The notes below the pieces were generated by a model. The model searched no databases and was not told the DNA's origin. It saw only the letters and a program-made list of their open reading frames with translations. This document shows, piece by piece, positions 1-8,294 of a stretch of 64,000 nt of DNA. The DNA is from G016756615 sp050958605. GTDB taxonomy: Bacteria; Pseudomonadota; Alphaproteobacteria; Rhizobiales; Rhizobiaceae. Within the stretch, counting starts at the first letter, position 1, and every line of letters starts with the position of its first letter. The translations under genes were made by a program, and so were the position numbers. The stretch covers positions 744,001-808,000 of the forward strand of contig NZ_JBJHDO010000001.1 in assembly GCF_050958605.1 (NCBI RefSeq), written 5' to 3'.

Positions 1-2
1 GC

Positions 3-860
3 GCGCGGTTGGTGCTGCAAAAGAACTTCGCCTTCCCCCATGCCGTGCTCGCGGCAGCGCGCGCGGAGGGCATCACCGGCCTGCCTCTGGTGCCCACCAT
101 GGCGGCGATGATCCTCTCCATGAAGGATGTCGAGCCGCTACCCACCTTGCGCTACATCACCAATGCCGCGGCCGCGCTGCCGACCGCACATGTCGCCGGG
201 CTGACGGAGCTCTTTCCGCAGGCGTGCCTCTACCTCATGTACGGCCTGACCGAATGCGCACGCGCCACCTTCCTGCCCCCCGAGGAAGTGGATCAGCGGC
301 CGGATTCTGTCGGCAAGGCAATACCGGGAACCGAGGTGCTCGTCGTCGACGAAACCGGACGGTCGCTGCCGGCGGGCACCGTCGGCGAGCTGGTCGTACG
401 GGGACCTCATGTCATGCAGGGCTATTGGGAAAACCCGGCGTCGACCGGCGCCGTGCTTCGCCCCGGACCGAAACCGGGCGAGCGGTGGCTCCACACAGGG
501 GATCTGTTCCGTACCGACGCGGCCGGCTTTCTCTATTTCGTCGGTCGCAAAGACGACATCGTGAAGGTCGGCGGCGAGAAAATTGCGCTGTCCCAGGTGG
601 AGGCGGCGCTTCATGCCTGTCGTGGCGTCGTGGCGGCGGTTGTCGTTGGCGTGCCTGATCCGGTTCTGGGGATGGCGCTTCGGGCGGTGGCCGTCGTGTC
701 CGATCCGACCCTCACAGAACGTGATGTCCTGCGGCATTGCGCTGGAATTCTGCCGGAATCCATGGTGCCGAAGTCCGTCGAATTTCGCGCTGAGCTCCCT
801 CTGACGGCGAGCGGGAAAGTGAGCCGGCGGCTCGTCACGGAAGCAGGAGAAAAGGAATGA
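3..860 (+). CDS. AMP-forming acyl-CoA synthetase/ligase, C-terminal part (5' end outside window)
   Basis: The frame is open from the window edge, so the gene is truncated at its 5' end; about 285 residues of a protein usually 500 or more long remain. Core motifs of the ANL adenylating superfamily are present in order: YGLTE about residue 80, LHTGD about 163, the hinge GRKDDIVKVGGEKI about 180-193, and the C-terminal catalytic lysine in SGKVSRR near the end. The family activates a carboxylic acid as acyl-AMP and then transfers it to CoA or a carrier protein. The lost N-terminal part holds the P-loop and much of the substrate pocket, so the acid cannot be named. The stop overlaps the next start (ATGA), indicating translational coupling to the NAD-synthase-like gene and a shared pathway or operon. 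Confidence 0.9.
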   Translation, partial: ARLVLQKNFAFPHAVLAAARAEGITGLPLVPTMAAMILSMKDVEPLPTLRYITNAAAALPTAHVAGLTELFPQACLYLMYGLTECARATFLPPEEVDQRPDSVGKAIPGTEVLVVDETGRSLPAGTVGELVVRGPHVMQGYWENPASTGAVLRPGPKPGERWLHTGDLFRTDAAGFLYFVGRKDDIVKVGGEKIALSQVEAALHACRGVVAAVVVGVPDPVLGMALRAVAVVSDPTLTERDVLRHCAGILPESMVPKSVEFRAELPLTASGKVSRRLVTEAGEKE

Positions 861-1849
861 CCTCGCTAGGAACAACCTTTTCGGCGCGGACGCTCACGAT
901 CGATGCGCAGGCGGAAACGGAGCGCATCGTCGCTGCCATGCGCGCTCAGCTTCGCGCCATGCGCCGGCGCGGATTTGTCCTCGGCCTTTCCGGCGGCATC
1001 GATTCCAGCGTCTGCGCCGCATTGGCCGCCCGGGCGGTCGGGCCTGAGAACGTGTTCTGTCTTTTCATGCCGGAGAATGATTCCGACCCGGAAAGCTTGC
1101 GCCTCGGTCAATTGGTGGCAACGACGTTTGGCCTGGGAGGAGAGGTGGAGAATATTGGCCCCATGCTGGAGGCTATGGGCTGCTATGCGCGCCGCGATGC
1201 ATCGATCCGGGAAGTCGTGCCGGAATACGGCGAGGGCTGGCGCTCCAAGCTCGTCATCGCAAATGGGGTCACGACGGCCGGTTACAATATTTCCTCGCTG
1301 GTTGTGGAAGACCCCGCAGGTGAGACGCGAAAGATTCGTCTTCCCGCGCGCACTTATCTGGGGATCGTGGCCGCCACGAACATGAAGCAGCGCACGCGCA
1401 AGCAGCTCGAATACTTCCATGCCGACCGCCTCAAATATGGGGTGCTCGGCACGCCCAATCGCCTTGAGGACGACCAGGGCTTTTTCGTCAAGAATGGCGA
1501 TGGCTCGGCGGACGTGAAGCCGATCGCCCATCTCTACAAATCGCAAGTCTATCAGCTTGCCGAATGTCTCGGTGTACCTGAGGAGGTGCGGCGACGCCCT
1601 CCGACCACGGACACCTACTCGCTCCCGCAGACGCAGGAGGAGTTTTATTTCTCTCTGCCTTACGACAAGCTCGATCTGTGCCTTTATGGACTCGACAACG
1701 ATGTTCCCGCCAAGGAAGTCGCACAGGCGGCTTCTCTCACGGAGGAGCAGGTCGCGCTCGTGTGGGCCGATATTGCCGCCAAGCGCAAGGCGGCGCATTA
1801 TCTTCATCTGCCCGCACAGCGCGTCGAGGCTGTATTGCCGCCCGCTTGA
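857..1849 (+). CDS. NAD+ synthase-like adenylating amidase (NadE family, no glutaminase domain)
   Basis: The protein has 330 residues with the N-type ATP pyrophosphatase loop SGGIDSS at 45-51, and the NadE-type segment GTPNRLE (198-204) followed by KNGDGSADVKPIAHLYK (212-228). NadE adenylates nicotinate adenine dinucleotide and aminates it to NAD+. There is no N-terminal nitrilase domain, so it would need free ammonia or a partner amidotransferase. The usual GTGNKSE motif reads GTPNRLE here, and the C-terminal half is longer than in compact bacterial NadE, so it may be a paralogue acting on another carboxylate. The start ATG overlaps the stop of the acyl-CoA ligase gene by four bases. NadE family membership is seen in sequence; the true substrate is uncertain. 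Confidence 0.8.
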   Translation: MTSLGTTFSARTLTIDAQAETERIVAAMRAQLRAMRRRGFVLGLSGGIDSSVCAALAARAVGPENVFCLFMPENDSDPESLRLGQLVATTFGLGGEVENIGPMLEAMGCYARRDASIREVVPEYGEGWRSKLVIANGVTTAGYNISSLVVEDPAGETRKIRLPARTYLGIVAATNMKQRTRKQLEYFHADRLKYGVLGTPNRLEDDQGFFVKNGDGSADVKPIAHLYKSQVYQLAECLGVPEEVRRRPPTTDTYSLPQTQEEFYFSLPYDKLDLCLYGLDNDVPAKEVAQAASLTEEQVALVWADIAAKRKAAHYLHLPAQRVEAVLPPA

Positions 1850-1911
1850 CCGCGTTGCTATGGAGAGAAACCCGACCCGGCGCATGCGGCTCGAAGACTG
1901 AAGGTGTTCCG

Positions 1912-2283
1912 TCAGGCGTCTCCCGGTCTTTCCGTGACCGAGAGTTCCTCGACCCAATCCTGGACGATGTTCTCGCTGGCGTGGATGCAGACGGCTTGCA
2001 ACCGGCCCGAACCGATATTCCGGAACTTGTGGGGAATGCCCGAGGGGGCGACGACGATATCCCCCGCGCGGGCACGGATCTTTTCCGCTCCGACAGTGAA
2101 CTCGACTTCGCCGGTCTGGACGATCCAGGTTTCCGTGTAGGGATGGACATGGAGGCCAGGTCCCTGGCCTGGATCGTTATCGACGAGGAAGAAGGATATT
2201 TGCGAGCCATGCTCCTGTCCTTCGAAGCGCACGGTACGGCTCGCACCCGGCTTTAGCTCCGCTTGTCGGATGACGTTAGGCAT
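1912..2283 (-). CDS. Single-domain cupin protein
   Basis: This is a small cupin of 123 residues. Cupin motif 1 is GLHVHPYTETW with H45, H47 and E51, and motif 2 is PSGIPHKFRN with H85, so all four usual metal ligands are present. Small cupins of this type act as sugar or keto-acid isomerases, dioxygenases or ligand sensors; the sequence alone does not decide. It lies 63 bases downstream of the RbsC-type permease on the same strand and is probably the last gene of that importer operon, which suggests a role in early metabolism of the imported compound (inference). No signal peptide is seen, so it should be cytoplasmic. Confidence 0.85.
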   Translation of the reverse strand: MPNVIRQAELKPGASRTVRFEGQEHGSQISFFLVDNDPGQGPGLHVHPYTETWIVQTGEVEFTVGAEKIRARAGDIVVAPSGIPHKFRNIGSGRLQAVCIHASENIVQDWVEELSVTERPGDA

Positions 2284-2346
2284 GCTGGGCTTCCCTCTGC
2301 TGATCAGTTGTCGTGATGAGAAGTATTACCAAAAGCAGCGAATGGC

Positions 2347-3360
2347 CTACCGGCGTACCCGAAGCTTGAGCCAGCGGTCGAAGGCGACCGCAGCGATAAG
2401 GATGAGTCCGATGACGATGCTCTGCGTGTAGGACGAGACATTGTTGAACTGGAGCCCGTTCTGCAACACGCCGATGAGGGCTGCGCCCACGACGGTTCCG
2501 CTGATGCTGCCGACGCCGCCGAACAGCGACGTTCCTCCGATCACGACGGCCGAAATCACGGTGAGTTCGTAGCCGATGCCGGCCACCGCCTCAGCCGAGT
2601 TGAGGCGGGCCGAAAGAACGAAGGCGGCGAGGCCCGCGAAGAATCCGACAATGATATAGACCGAGACCAGGATCCGGTCGACGCGCAAACCGGAGAGCCG
2701 GGCGGCCTCGGCATTGCCACCCACCGCATAGACGGCGCGTCCATAACGCGTATAGCGCAGCACGATGTGGCAAAGGATGGCTGCGACGACGAAGATGATC
2801 GCCGGAACCGGCACCGGTCCGATGAGACCGGTGCCGAACCAGCGCATGGAAGCATCGAAACCCGAGATCGGACCACCGTTGGAGATGGTCAGCGTCAGGC
2901 CCCGAAACACGGTAAGGCCGCCGAGCGTGACGACGAAGGGCGGCACCTTGAGCCTCGTGATCGCTAGGCCCTGGATGCCGCCGCAGGCCGCGCCGACGAT
3001 GATCGCGGCGAGCAAGGCGGCGAACCAGCCGTAGCCGGCCGCCTGCGAGGGGTCGAGAGAGAGCGTGTTGGCAGTGCCGCCTTTGGCGACGACGGCAGCC
3101 ACCATGCCGCAAAAGGCAAGCAGGGAACCGACCGAGAGATCGATGCCGGCCGTGAGGATGACGAAGGTCATGCCGAGCGCGATGAGGCCGGTGATCGAGA
3201 TCTGCCTGGTGATGTTGAAGAGATTGATCGGATCGATGAAGCTCGGCTTCATCAAGGTGAAGACGATCATCAGCGCGATAAGAAACAGCAGCGGGCCGAA
3301 ATTGACGAGCAGGCGTGCGAGATCCGGTCCACTGCGTTCTTCCCGGGCAACCGTGCTCAT
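2347..3360 (-). CDS. RbsC-type sugar ABC transporter permease
   Basis: A 337-residue, very hydrophobic protein with about eight to ten membrane segments. It has the family hallmarks AGIDLSVGS near residue 72 and a GGTSLFGGVGS-type loop near 275, typical of BPD_transp_2 permeases (RbsC, XylH, AraH). It would form a homodimeric channel in the inner membrane. The start ATG overlaps the stop of the upstream ATPase gene (ATGA), so the two are translationally coupled. Substrate cannot be read from the permease; ribose, another pentose, a polyol or autoinducer-like sugars are all possible for this family. Confidence 0.93.
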   Translation of the reverse strand: MSTVAREERSGPDLARLLVNFGPLLFLIALMIVFTLMKPSFIDPINLFNITRQISITGLIALGMTFVILTAGIDLSVGSLLAFCGMVAAVVAKGGTANTLSLDPSQAAGYGWFAALLAAIIVGAACGGIQGLAITRLKVPPFVVTLGGLTVFRGLTLTISNGGPISGFDASMRWFGTGLIGPVPVPAIIFVVAAILCHIVLRYTRYGRAVYAVGGNAEAARLSGLRVDRILVSVYIIVGFFAGLAAFVLSARLNSAEAVAGIGYELTVISAVVIGGTSLFGGVGSISGTVVGAALIGVLQNGLQFNNVSSYTQSIVIGLILIAAVAFDRWLKLRVRR

Positions 3361-4928
3361 GCTTCCTCCGCCTGGATACGATCGAGCGCCATCAGCGCCA
3401 TCAACTTCTCCTCATTCGCATCGATTGCCGGCATCTCGCCCGTGACGCGACCACGCCTCATCGTGACGATCCTGTCGCTGACGGCAAGCACTTCCGGCAG
3501 TTCGGAAGAGATCATCATGATCGCGATGCCGCGTGCCGCGAGCTGGACGAGGATTTGATGCACCTCCGCCTTCGCTCCGACATCGACGCCACGTGTCGGC
3601 TCGTCGACGATCAGCACCTTGGGGTCGCGCGCCAGCCAGCGGGCAAGGATGACCTTCTGCTGATTGCCGCCTGAAAGCCCCTCTATCGCCTGTTCCGGCG
3701 AAGCCATCCGGATTGCGAGCATCTTCTTGTAACTGGCCAGGGCCTCGCGCTCGCGGCGCTCCGTCATGAAGCCCAGCCCGTTGCTATAGGTGCCGAGGGT
3801 TGCGATCGAAAAATTGTTCAGAATGCCCAAAGCGGCAAAGATAGCCTGCTGCTTGCGGTCTTCCGGCACGAGGCCGATGCCCAGTTCGATGGCGTCGGCG
3901 GGAGAGGCGGGGACTATCGGCACCCCGTCTAGGCTGATGGTGCCGGCGGCGATGCGGTCGGCGCCGAAGATGGCGCGGGCAAGCTCTGTGCGGCCAGATC
4001 CGACGAGACCGGCAATGCCCAGGATTTCGCCGGCCCTGAGGTCGAGATCCACGCCCTCCAGCACGATGGCGTGTGGCGCTTCCGGATCGCGTACGGTCCG
4101 CAGGCCGCGAACCGAAAGCCGTACATCTCCGGCATTGTTGCGCTCGCTCGGCCTGGAATAGAGCTCGGATGCGGCACGTCCGACCATGCGCTCGATGATG
4201 GATGGAATGCCGATCGGTCGGCCTTCCCGAGTCAGATGGCCGGCCAGCCTGCCGTCGCGCAGCACGGTCATGCGATCGCAAATGGCTGACGCCTCTTCGA
4301 GGCGGTGGGTGACGAACATGACGGCCACCCCGTCCTGGCGCAGCCGGTCCATGATCGACAGGAGCCTCTGGACCTCGGTTTCGGTGAGCGCCGATGTGGG
4401 CTCGTCCATGATGATGAGGCGGCTCCTGAGCGACAAAGCGCGTGCGATTTCTACGAGCTGCTGCTCCGCCACCGAGAGCGCGGAAACAGGGGTCTTGGGA
4501 TCGATGTTCAAACCGACCCGCGCGATGATGGCACGCGACTCCCGTTCCATCCGGCGCCAGTTCACCAGCCCGAAAGGTCCGAGCGGGGCGCGTCCGATGA
4601 AGATGTTCTCGGCGACCGTCAGCGTCGGGACGAGGCTGAGCTCCTGATAGATCGTGACGATGCCCCGCTGTTTGGCGTCGTTGGGATCTGACGGGCTGAA
4701 CTCTCCGCCATCGAAAACGATGCGGCCGCTCGAGGGCGGCTGCACGCCGGATAGGATCTTGAGAAGGGTCGACTTTCCTGCGCCGTTCTCGCCAAGCAGT
4801 CCCAAAACCTCGCCGCGACGCACGTCGAGGGAGACGTCGCTCAGTGCCGTCACGCCGGCAAAGTGTTTCGTCAGTCCCTCGACGGACAGGAGCACATCGG
4901 CTTCTCCGGCAGAATCCGGTGACGACAT
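3357..4928 (-). CDS. RbsA-type sugar ABC transporter ATPase (two fused nucleotide-binding domains)
   Basis: The 523-residue protein carries two tandem ABC domains. The first has Walker A GENGAGKST at about 46-54, the signature LSVAEQQLVEIARAL, and Walker B LIIMDEPTSAL. The second has the degenerate P-loop GLVGSGRTE, signature LSGGNQQKVILARWL, and Walker B VLIVDEPTRGVDVG. This is the architecture of RbsA/MglA/XylG, which energise monosaccharide uptake with a periplasmic binding protein and RbsC-type permeases. It is coupled to the permease gene by a four-base overlap. The gene for the binding protein lies upstream but is separated by 367 bases that contain a palindromic repeat. Confidence 0.95.
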   Translation of the reverse strand: MSSPDSAGEADVLLSVEGLTKHFAGVTALSDVSLDVRRGEVLGLLGENGAGKSTLLKILSGVQPPSSGRIVFDGGEFSPSDPNDAKQRGIVTIYQELSLVPTLTVAENIFIGRAPLGPFGLVNWRRMERESRAIIARVGLNIDPKTPVSALSVAEQQLVEIARALSLRSRLIIMDEPTSALTETEVQRLLSIMDRLRQDGVAVMFVTHRLEEASAICDRMTVLRDGRLAGHLTREGRPIGIPSIIERMVGRAASELYSRPSERNNAGDVRLSVRGLRTVRDPEAPHAIVLEGVDLDLRAGEILGIAGLVGSGRTELARAIFGADRIAAGTISLDGVPIVPASPADAIELGIGLVPEDRKQQAIFAALGILNNFSIATLGTYSNGLGFMTERREREALASYKKMLAIRMASPEQAIEGLSGGNQQKVILARWLARDPKVLIVDEPTRGVDVGAKAEVHQILVQLAARGIAIMMISSELPEVLAVSDRIVTMRRGRVTGEMPAIDANEEKLMALMALDRIQAEEA

Positions 4929-5036
4929 GTCAGTCTCCCCAGGAGGTTCGTGCTGGATGGTTGCGGCGGCCGTGGACGCCGCAGCAAGGTATCACATGCC
5001 AGATCGATAGCTCATACCAGCCGCTACAAGGATTAA

Positions 5037-5245
5037 CCGTTCGGGCAAGCCCCTCATCCGCCTGCCGGCACCTTCTCCCCGTCAAGGACGTGGAGAAGAC
5101 CGATGTCGTCTTCGCCTTCGCTAGTCGCCCGCCGTTGGCGGCTGGCGAAATCCATGCGGTCGTCGTCTCTCTCCCCGCGAATTCGCGGGGAGAGATGTCC
5201 GGCAGGACAGTGAGGGGCAACTCGCGACCGGTCAAAGATCAACGC
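5037..5245. repeat. Palindromic intergenic repeat, copy A (inside RbsB-RbsA interval)
   Basis: A roughly 209-base element whose reverse complement is present, with small internal changes, at 32893-33101. It contains a perfect 28-base palindrome at 5168-5195 centred on a GAATTC core, flanked by CTTCTCC/GGAGAAG and GGCAGGAC/CTGCCGGC-type arms. It fills most of the 4929-5295 gap between the binding-protein gene and the ATPase gene of one importer. Nothing else was recognised in that gap. Such mosaic palindromes are common between genes in rhizobia. Placed inside an operon, it may fold in the mRNA and make expression of the binding protein differ from that of the transporter (inference). Confidence 0.85.
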
Positions 5246-5295
5246 TCGATGGCATCAGGGTCGGAATTACGCCGCCCCTACTCTGGACGCTGGGA

Positions 5296-6240
5296 CTATT
5301 TGACTTCACCGATACGCTCGGCCTTGTCGATATTGTCCTTGCCGATCACGATCGGCGTCAGAAGAACGACTTTCTCCTTAGGCTCGGTTTTATCTCGGGC
5401 GTAGGCAACCGCGATGCGGACCGCCGTGCGCGACTGTTCGCCGGGGAACTGCTCCACAGTGCCGGCAAGCTTGCCTTCGCGAACCGCGGCGATCGCCTCG
5501 GGCAGCGCGTCGAAGCCGTAGATCTTCACGTCGGTGAAACCGCGCGCGGCGCAGGCTTCCATGGCGCCCAGCGCCATGTCGTCATTGGCGCAGATGATCG
5601 CGTCCGGTTTGCCGTTCGCCGCAAGGCCGGCTTCCGTGACAGACAATCCCTCGGCACGAGCAAAGTTGGCGGTCTGTTCGAAGATGATCTGGTACTTGTC
5701 CTTGACCGGATCGATGACGTTGTGGACGCCCTTGTTGCGATCGATTGCCGGACCGGCGCCCGGCTGGCCCTGGAGGTGGAATATCTTCGCGCCGTCGGGA
5801 AAGGCATCGACCACCGCCTGCGCCTCGGCCTCGCCACCCTTGACGTTGTCGGCGCCGACATGGGCCAGGATCCCTTCCACGCCGTCGACACGGCGATCGA
5901 TCGTGACAACAGGTATCCCGGCCTGGACCGCCTGTTCGACGGCGGGCGCCAGGGCGTTGACATCGAGCGGCGAGATGACGATCGCATTGACCTTCTGGAC
6001 GACTGCGGCCTCGATGTCCGCGGTCTGCTTGGGCGCGGCATTCTGGCCGTCGCTTTCGATCAGATTGACGCCCTGGGCTTCCGCCTCGGCCTTGATCTGG
6101 TTGAGCATGTGCACGAAGAAGGGAAAGCTCAGGCTCGGCACCGAGCCGAGAACGGTCAGCTTGTCTTGGGCCAGCGCGGCAGGCGCGATCACCAATGCGC
6201 CGGCTGCCGCGGACGACAGCAGAAACTCACGTCTGTTCAT
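5296..6240 (-). CDS. RbsB-type periplasmic sugar-binding protein
   Basis: The 314-residue protein starts with the twin-arginine-like leader NRREFLLSSAAAGALV, cleaved probably after ALA-QD. It is followed by a Peripla_BP_4 (RbsB-like) fold with QNAAPKQTADIEAAVVQKV, IVISPLDVNALAPAVEQA and VTIDRRVDG, and a C-terminal hinge with ICANDDMALGAMEA. ATG at 6240 is chosen because GGGAGGAG lies six bases upstream; a TTG at 6246 is also in frame but poorly placed. It would deliver a monosaccharide to the RbsA/RbsC pair encoded downstream. A Tat signal would mean export in the folded state, which is uncommon for RbsB proteins but known in rhizobia. Confidence 0.92.
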   Translation of the reverse strand: MNRREFLLSSAAAGALVIAPAALAQDKLTVLGSVPSLSFPFFVHMLNQIKAEAEAQGVNLIESDGQNAAPKQTADIEAAVVQKVNAIVISPLDVNALAPAVEQAVQAGIPVVTIDRRVDGVEGILAHVGADNVKGGEAEAQAVVDAFPDGAKIFHLQGQPGAGPAIDRNKGVHNVIDPVKDKYQIIFEQTANFARAEGLSVTEAGLAANGKPDAIICANDDMALGAMEACAARGFTDVKIYGFDALPEAIAAVREGKLAGTVEQFPGEQSRTAVRIAVAYARDKTEPKEKVVLLTPIVIGKDNIDKAERIGEVK

Positions 6241-6246
6241 CAACAA

Positions 6247-6731
6247 CTCCTCCCATTGCCGGATGTTCGCCGGTCCTCCACCGGCGCAGGCCGGAAAAAC
6301 CTATCCAGTGCCATATGTCAGCGCAAGGAGGTTGAAAGTACACCTTCAGTTGTCTAGCGGAAGATGAATAAATTCAACGGCAGGCAGAGTTGAGTGTCTC
6401 TCCTTCTCTATTGTGCCGGCGCGCCCGACTGCAACACAGCCAGGCGCGACGATCACGTTTTGGCTGAGATCCCGGGCAGCCTCTCAGGGGCCGTTTGAAG
6501 ACGGGGTGGCGGTTTGAGGCGGTCCATGATTCAAGCTTCTGATGTGGACAGCAGCGAATCGGGCCAGGATGGCGGCCATGCGAGCGCTGGAGGGGAAACG
6601 AGCCCGAGGGGTGGTATTCTCGATAACCTGTCGGTCAAGCCACCGCCACTCTTTCCATAGTCGCTCGCTCGCGTCGCGCGCATAAGCGTACAGTTAATGG
6701 TTACCAACAGCGGCGATCGCCACTGCAGAGA
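6247..6731. other. Intergenic stretch, no intact gene; possible decayed insert
   Basis: Between the RbsB-type gene and the low-GC orphan. The first 100 bases hold the leader of the binding-protein operon. From about 6480 to 6680 there are only short open frames in all directions. The minus-strand reading RLWKEWRWLDRQVIE from this stretch faintly resembles the basic/aromatic segments of transposases, but nothing conclusive is visible. The base composition begins to fall toward the orphan gene, so this may be the edge of an old insertion. Confidence 0.4.
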
Positions 6732-7172
6732 TCAAAGTTCTTCTTGTATCTCCTTATAGACCTGCAAATTGGGTCCGGTTGCGCGATTCAATTCTGTCAT
6801 ACCCTCATCAAATACTGGAACCTCCGAACAATCAAATCCCTTTTGCCTCGCGTGTTTCTCCAATTTCTCTTGCATTTTCTTCGAGCATTGATCGAATTCT
6901 ACTCGAATTTGTTTGCATTTCGTATCGCGAGCATCCTTTTCAAGTTGTTCCAAAAATTTATCAATCCCCTCTGACTCAGGAGTTTTCTCTATATATTTAA
7001 TATATCCACTTAGAGTGGATCTTCTTACCTCAATTTTGTCGGTAATCTTGTAGCCCCTATACTTCCAGCGCAAAATATAATGAAGTCTTACTTCGGGATT
7101 GATCGCCTCCAATCCTCTTACCTGCTTAAAAGCGTGCACTCCTCTGGTTGTTCTTCCCAAAACGTTTCCCAT
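6732..7172 (-). CDS. Orphan low-GC gene, hypothetical protein
   Basis: The predicted protein has 146 residues, is soluble and rich in Lys, Glu and Arg, and has three cysteines and no signal peptide or membrane segment. I do not recognise a family. The start ATG at 7172 has GGAG seven bases upstream. The gene and its immediate flanks are clearly AT-richer (roughly 40 % GC by eye) than the surrounding sequence (about 60 % or more), and codon use differs (many AAA, ATA and TTA-type codons). This is the strongest sign of recent horizontal transfer in the window. The basic N-terminus (MGNVLGRTTRGVHAFKQV) and small size would fit a toxin, antitoxin or phage accessory protein, but this is a guess. 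Confidence 0.65.
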   Translation of the reverse strand: MGNVLGRTTRGVHAFKQVRGLEAINPEVRLHYILRWKYRGYKITDKIEVRRSTLSGYIKYIEKTPESEGIDKFLEQLEKDARDTKCKQIRVEFDQCSKKMQEKLEKHARQKGFDCSEVPVFDEGMTELNRATGPNLQVYKEIQEEL

Positions 7173-7485
7173 GCCCGGTCTCCTCGCAAGTTTAACCTAG
7201 TCAAACTATAGGATTCTTTAGAACCGTTCTAGTCTGTTGAGCGGCGAAATCGCAGTTGCAGCCTGCCAAGGTTGTGATCGCTCAGAGTCCGTTCGAGGAG
7301 AGAATATCACCGTTGCTGCTGAAACCGACCAAGCGCGGGCGCCTGATGCTGAACCGCTAGCGGGCAGGACGCGCAGCCAGTCCGAGCGCCGCCATCATCG
7401 AGAGGCCGCGTTTTTTCCACACAGCGGAGACGGCTTAGCTCGTGAGCGCGAACTGTTCGAAGGCCGGCTCCCCTGAGCCGCCGGC
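7173..7485. other. Intergenic stretch with no supported gene
   Basis: The first 60 bases remain AT-rich and probably hold the promoter of the orphan gene; on the minus strand a TATAGT box lies near 7208-7213, but no convincing -35 partner was seen. After about 7240 composition returns to the genome average. Short frames on both strands lack start signals and resemble no family. Confidence 0.4.
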
Positions 7486-7869
7486 TCACATTCCTGGCCG
7501 TTTCTTGCCTGTCACGCTGTGCGTATGGTCGGGAACCCCTCGGACTTCGATGCTTCCCATGCGAGCCATCGGACTGAGCTCTGCGATCTCCACCGCTTGA
7601 TCGATGGTTTCCGCTTCGATCAGGAAAAAGCCGCCCAGCACTTCCTTGGTTTCCATGAACGGCCCGTCGGTCCGCGATACCTTGCCGCCACGGCTGCGCA
7701 CGATCACAGCGGTTTCAGGTGGTTGCAACGGCTGCGCCAGGATCAGTTGTCCGCGCTGCCTTATGTCCCAATCGAAGTCGATCGTTTCGTCGTTCAGCCT
7801 CGTCATTTCCTCTCCGGATAGGGCAGCCATGGCGCTGCCGTCGACATGAACCAGGCATACAAATCTCAT
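7486..7869 (-). CDS. YciI/DGPF-domain protein
   Basis: A 127-residue alpha-beta protein of the YCII-related family, identified by the diagnostic DGPFMETKEVLGGFF at about 68-82 and an N-terminal MRFVCLVHVDG strand. These ferredoxin-like dimers are of unknown or varied function and are often encoded next to ECF sigma factors. No sigma-factor gene is found here on either side, so the usual partner is absent. The protein should be cytoplasmic; it lacks a signal or membrane segment. It probably forms a single-gene unit on the minus strand. Confidence 0.85.
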   Translation of the reverse strand: MRFVCLVHVDGSAMAALSGEEMTRLNDETIDFDWDIRQRGQLILAQPLQPPETAVIVRSRGGKVSRTDGPFMETKEVLGGFFLIEAETIDQAVEIAELSPMARMGSIEVRGVPDHTHSVTGKKRPGM

Positions 7870-8294
7870 CGCGAACCTCCCTTGCTCGTCTGAACATAGT
7901 CGCAGGTGTTCGCTCTATTCGACATATCGAGGCGGATTTTCTGTGGTGCCGCCCAGCATGCGGATCTCCGCATCCGCGTGCGACTGATGACCTCGAGCTG
8001 AATGTCCTCGGCGGTCAGGGCGCGCACGGCGTCGAAATCCACCCGAACCGGGCACGGCGCCGTTCTCGTCATGTGAAGAAGCCCGGCTACAGAATCTCAA
8101 TTCGCGTGACACGCTTTGGAGCGGCACGCATCCATTCGGGTGGGCAAAGGATGCTCTATCTCGATACTCTATCTCTTTGAATCACGCATCGTGCCTTCCG
8201 AGCCGACGATTAGGCCAGCAAGAATCGTTTCCGATTTCGATCCGATGCGGGAGAGCGCCCGCGCGCAGCCTGTGCTGCCGGTGCGCGCGTCGCC
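7870..8294. other. Intergenic stretch with only decayed or doubtful frames
   Basis: No intact gene was found between the YciI gene and the OmpA-family gene. A short minus-strand frame at 7866-8072 reads VDFDAVRALTAEDIQLEV, which resembles the start of small antitoxin-type proteins, then loses similarity, as if frameshifted. The evidence is too weak to call a pseudogene. The bases just before 8295 form the downstream region of the OmpA gene. Confidence 0.35.

Noticed and set aside
6480..6680. Possible transposase remnant (minus-strand RLWKEWRWLDRQVIE).
   Set aside because: No inverted repeats, target duplication, catalytic motif or second matching segment was visible.
7237..7476. A 79-codon plus-strand frame after the orphan gene.
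   Set aside because: No start signal, no family match and a composition typical of non-coding GC-rich DNA.
7866..8127. Minus-strand short frames reading VDFDAVRALTAEDIQ and SHADAEIRMLGG, resembling a frameshifted small antitoxin (BrnA-like), with a possible toxin-like tail upstream.
   Set aside because: The similarity is limited to about 15 residues, needs one or more assumed frameshifts, and no recognisable toxin gene precedes it.
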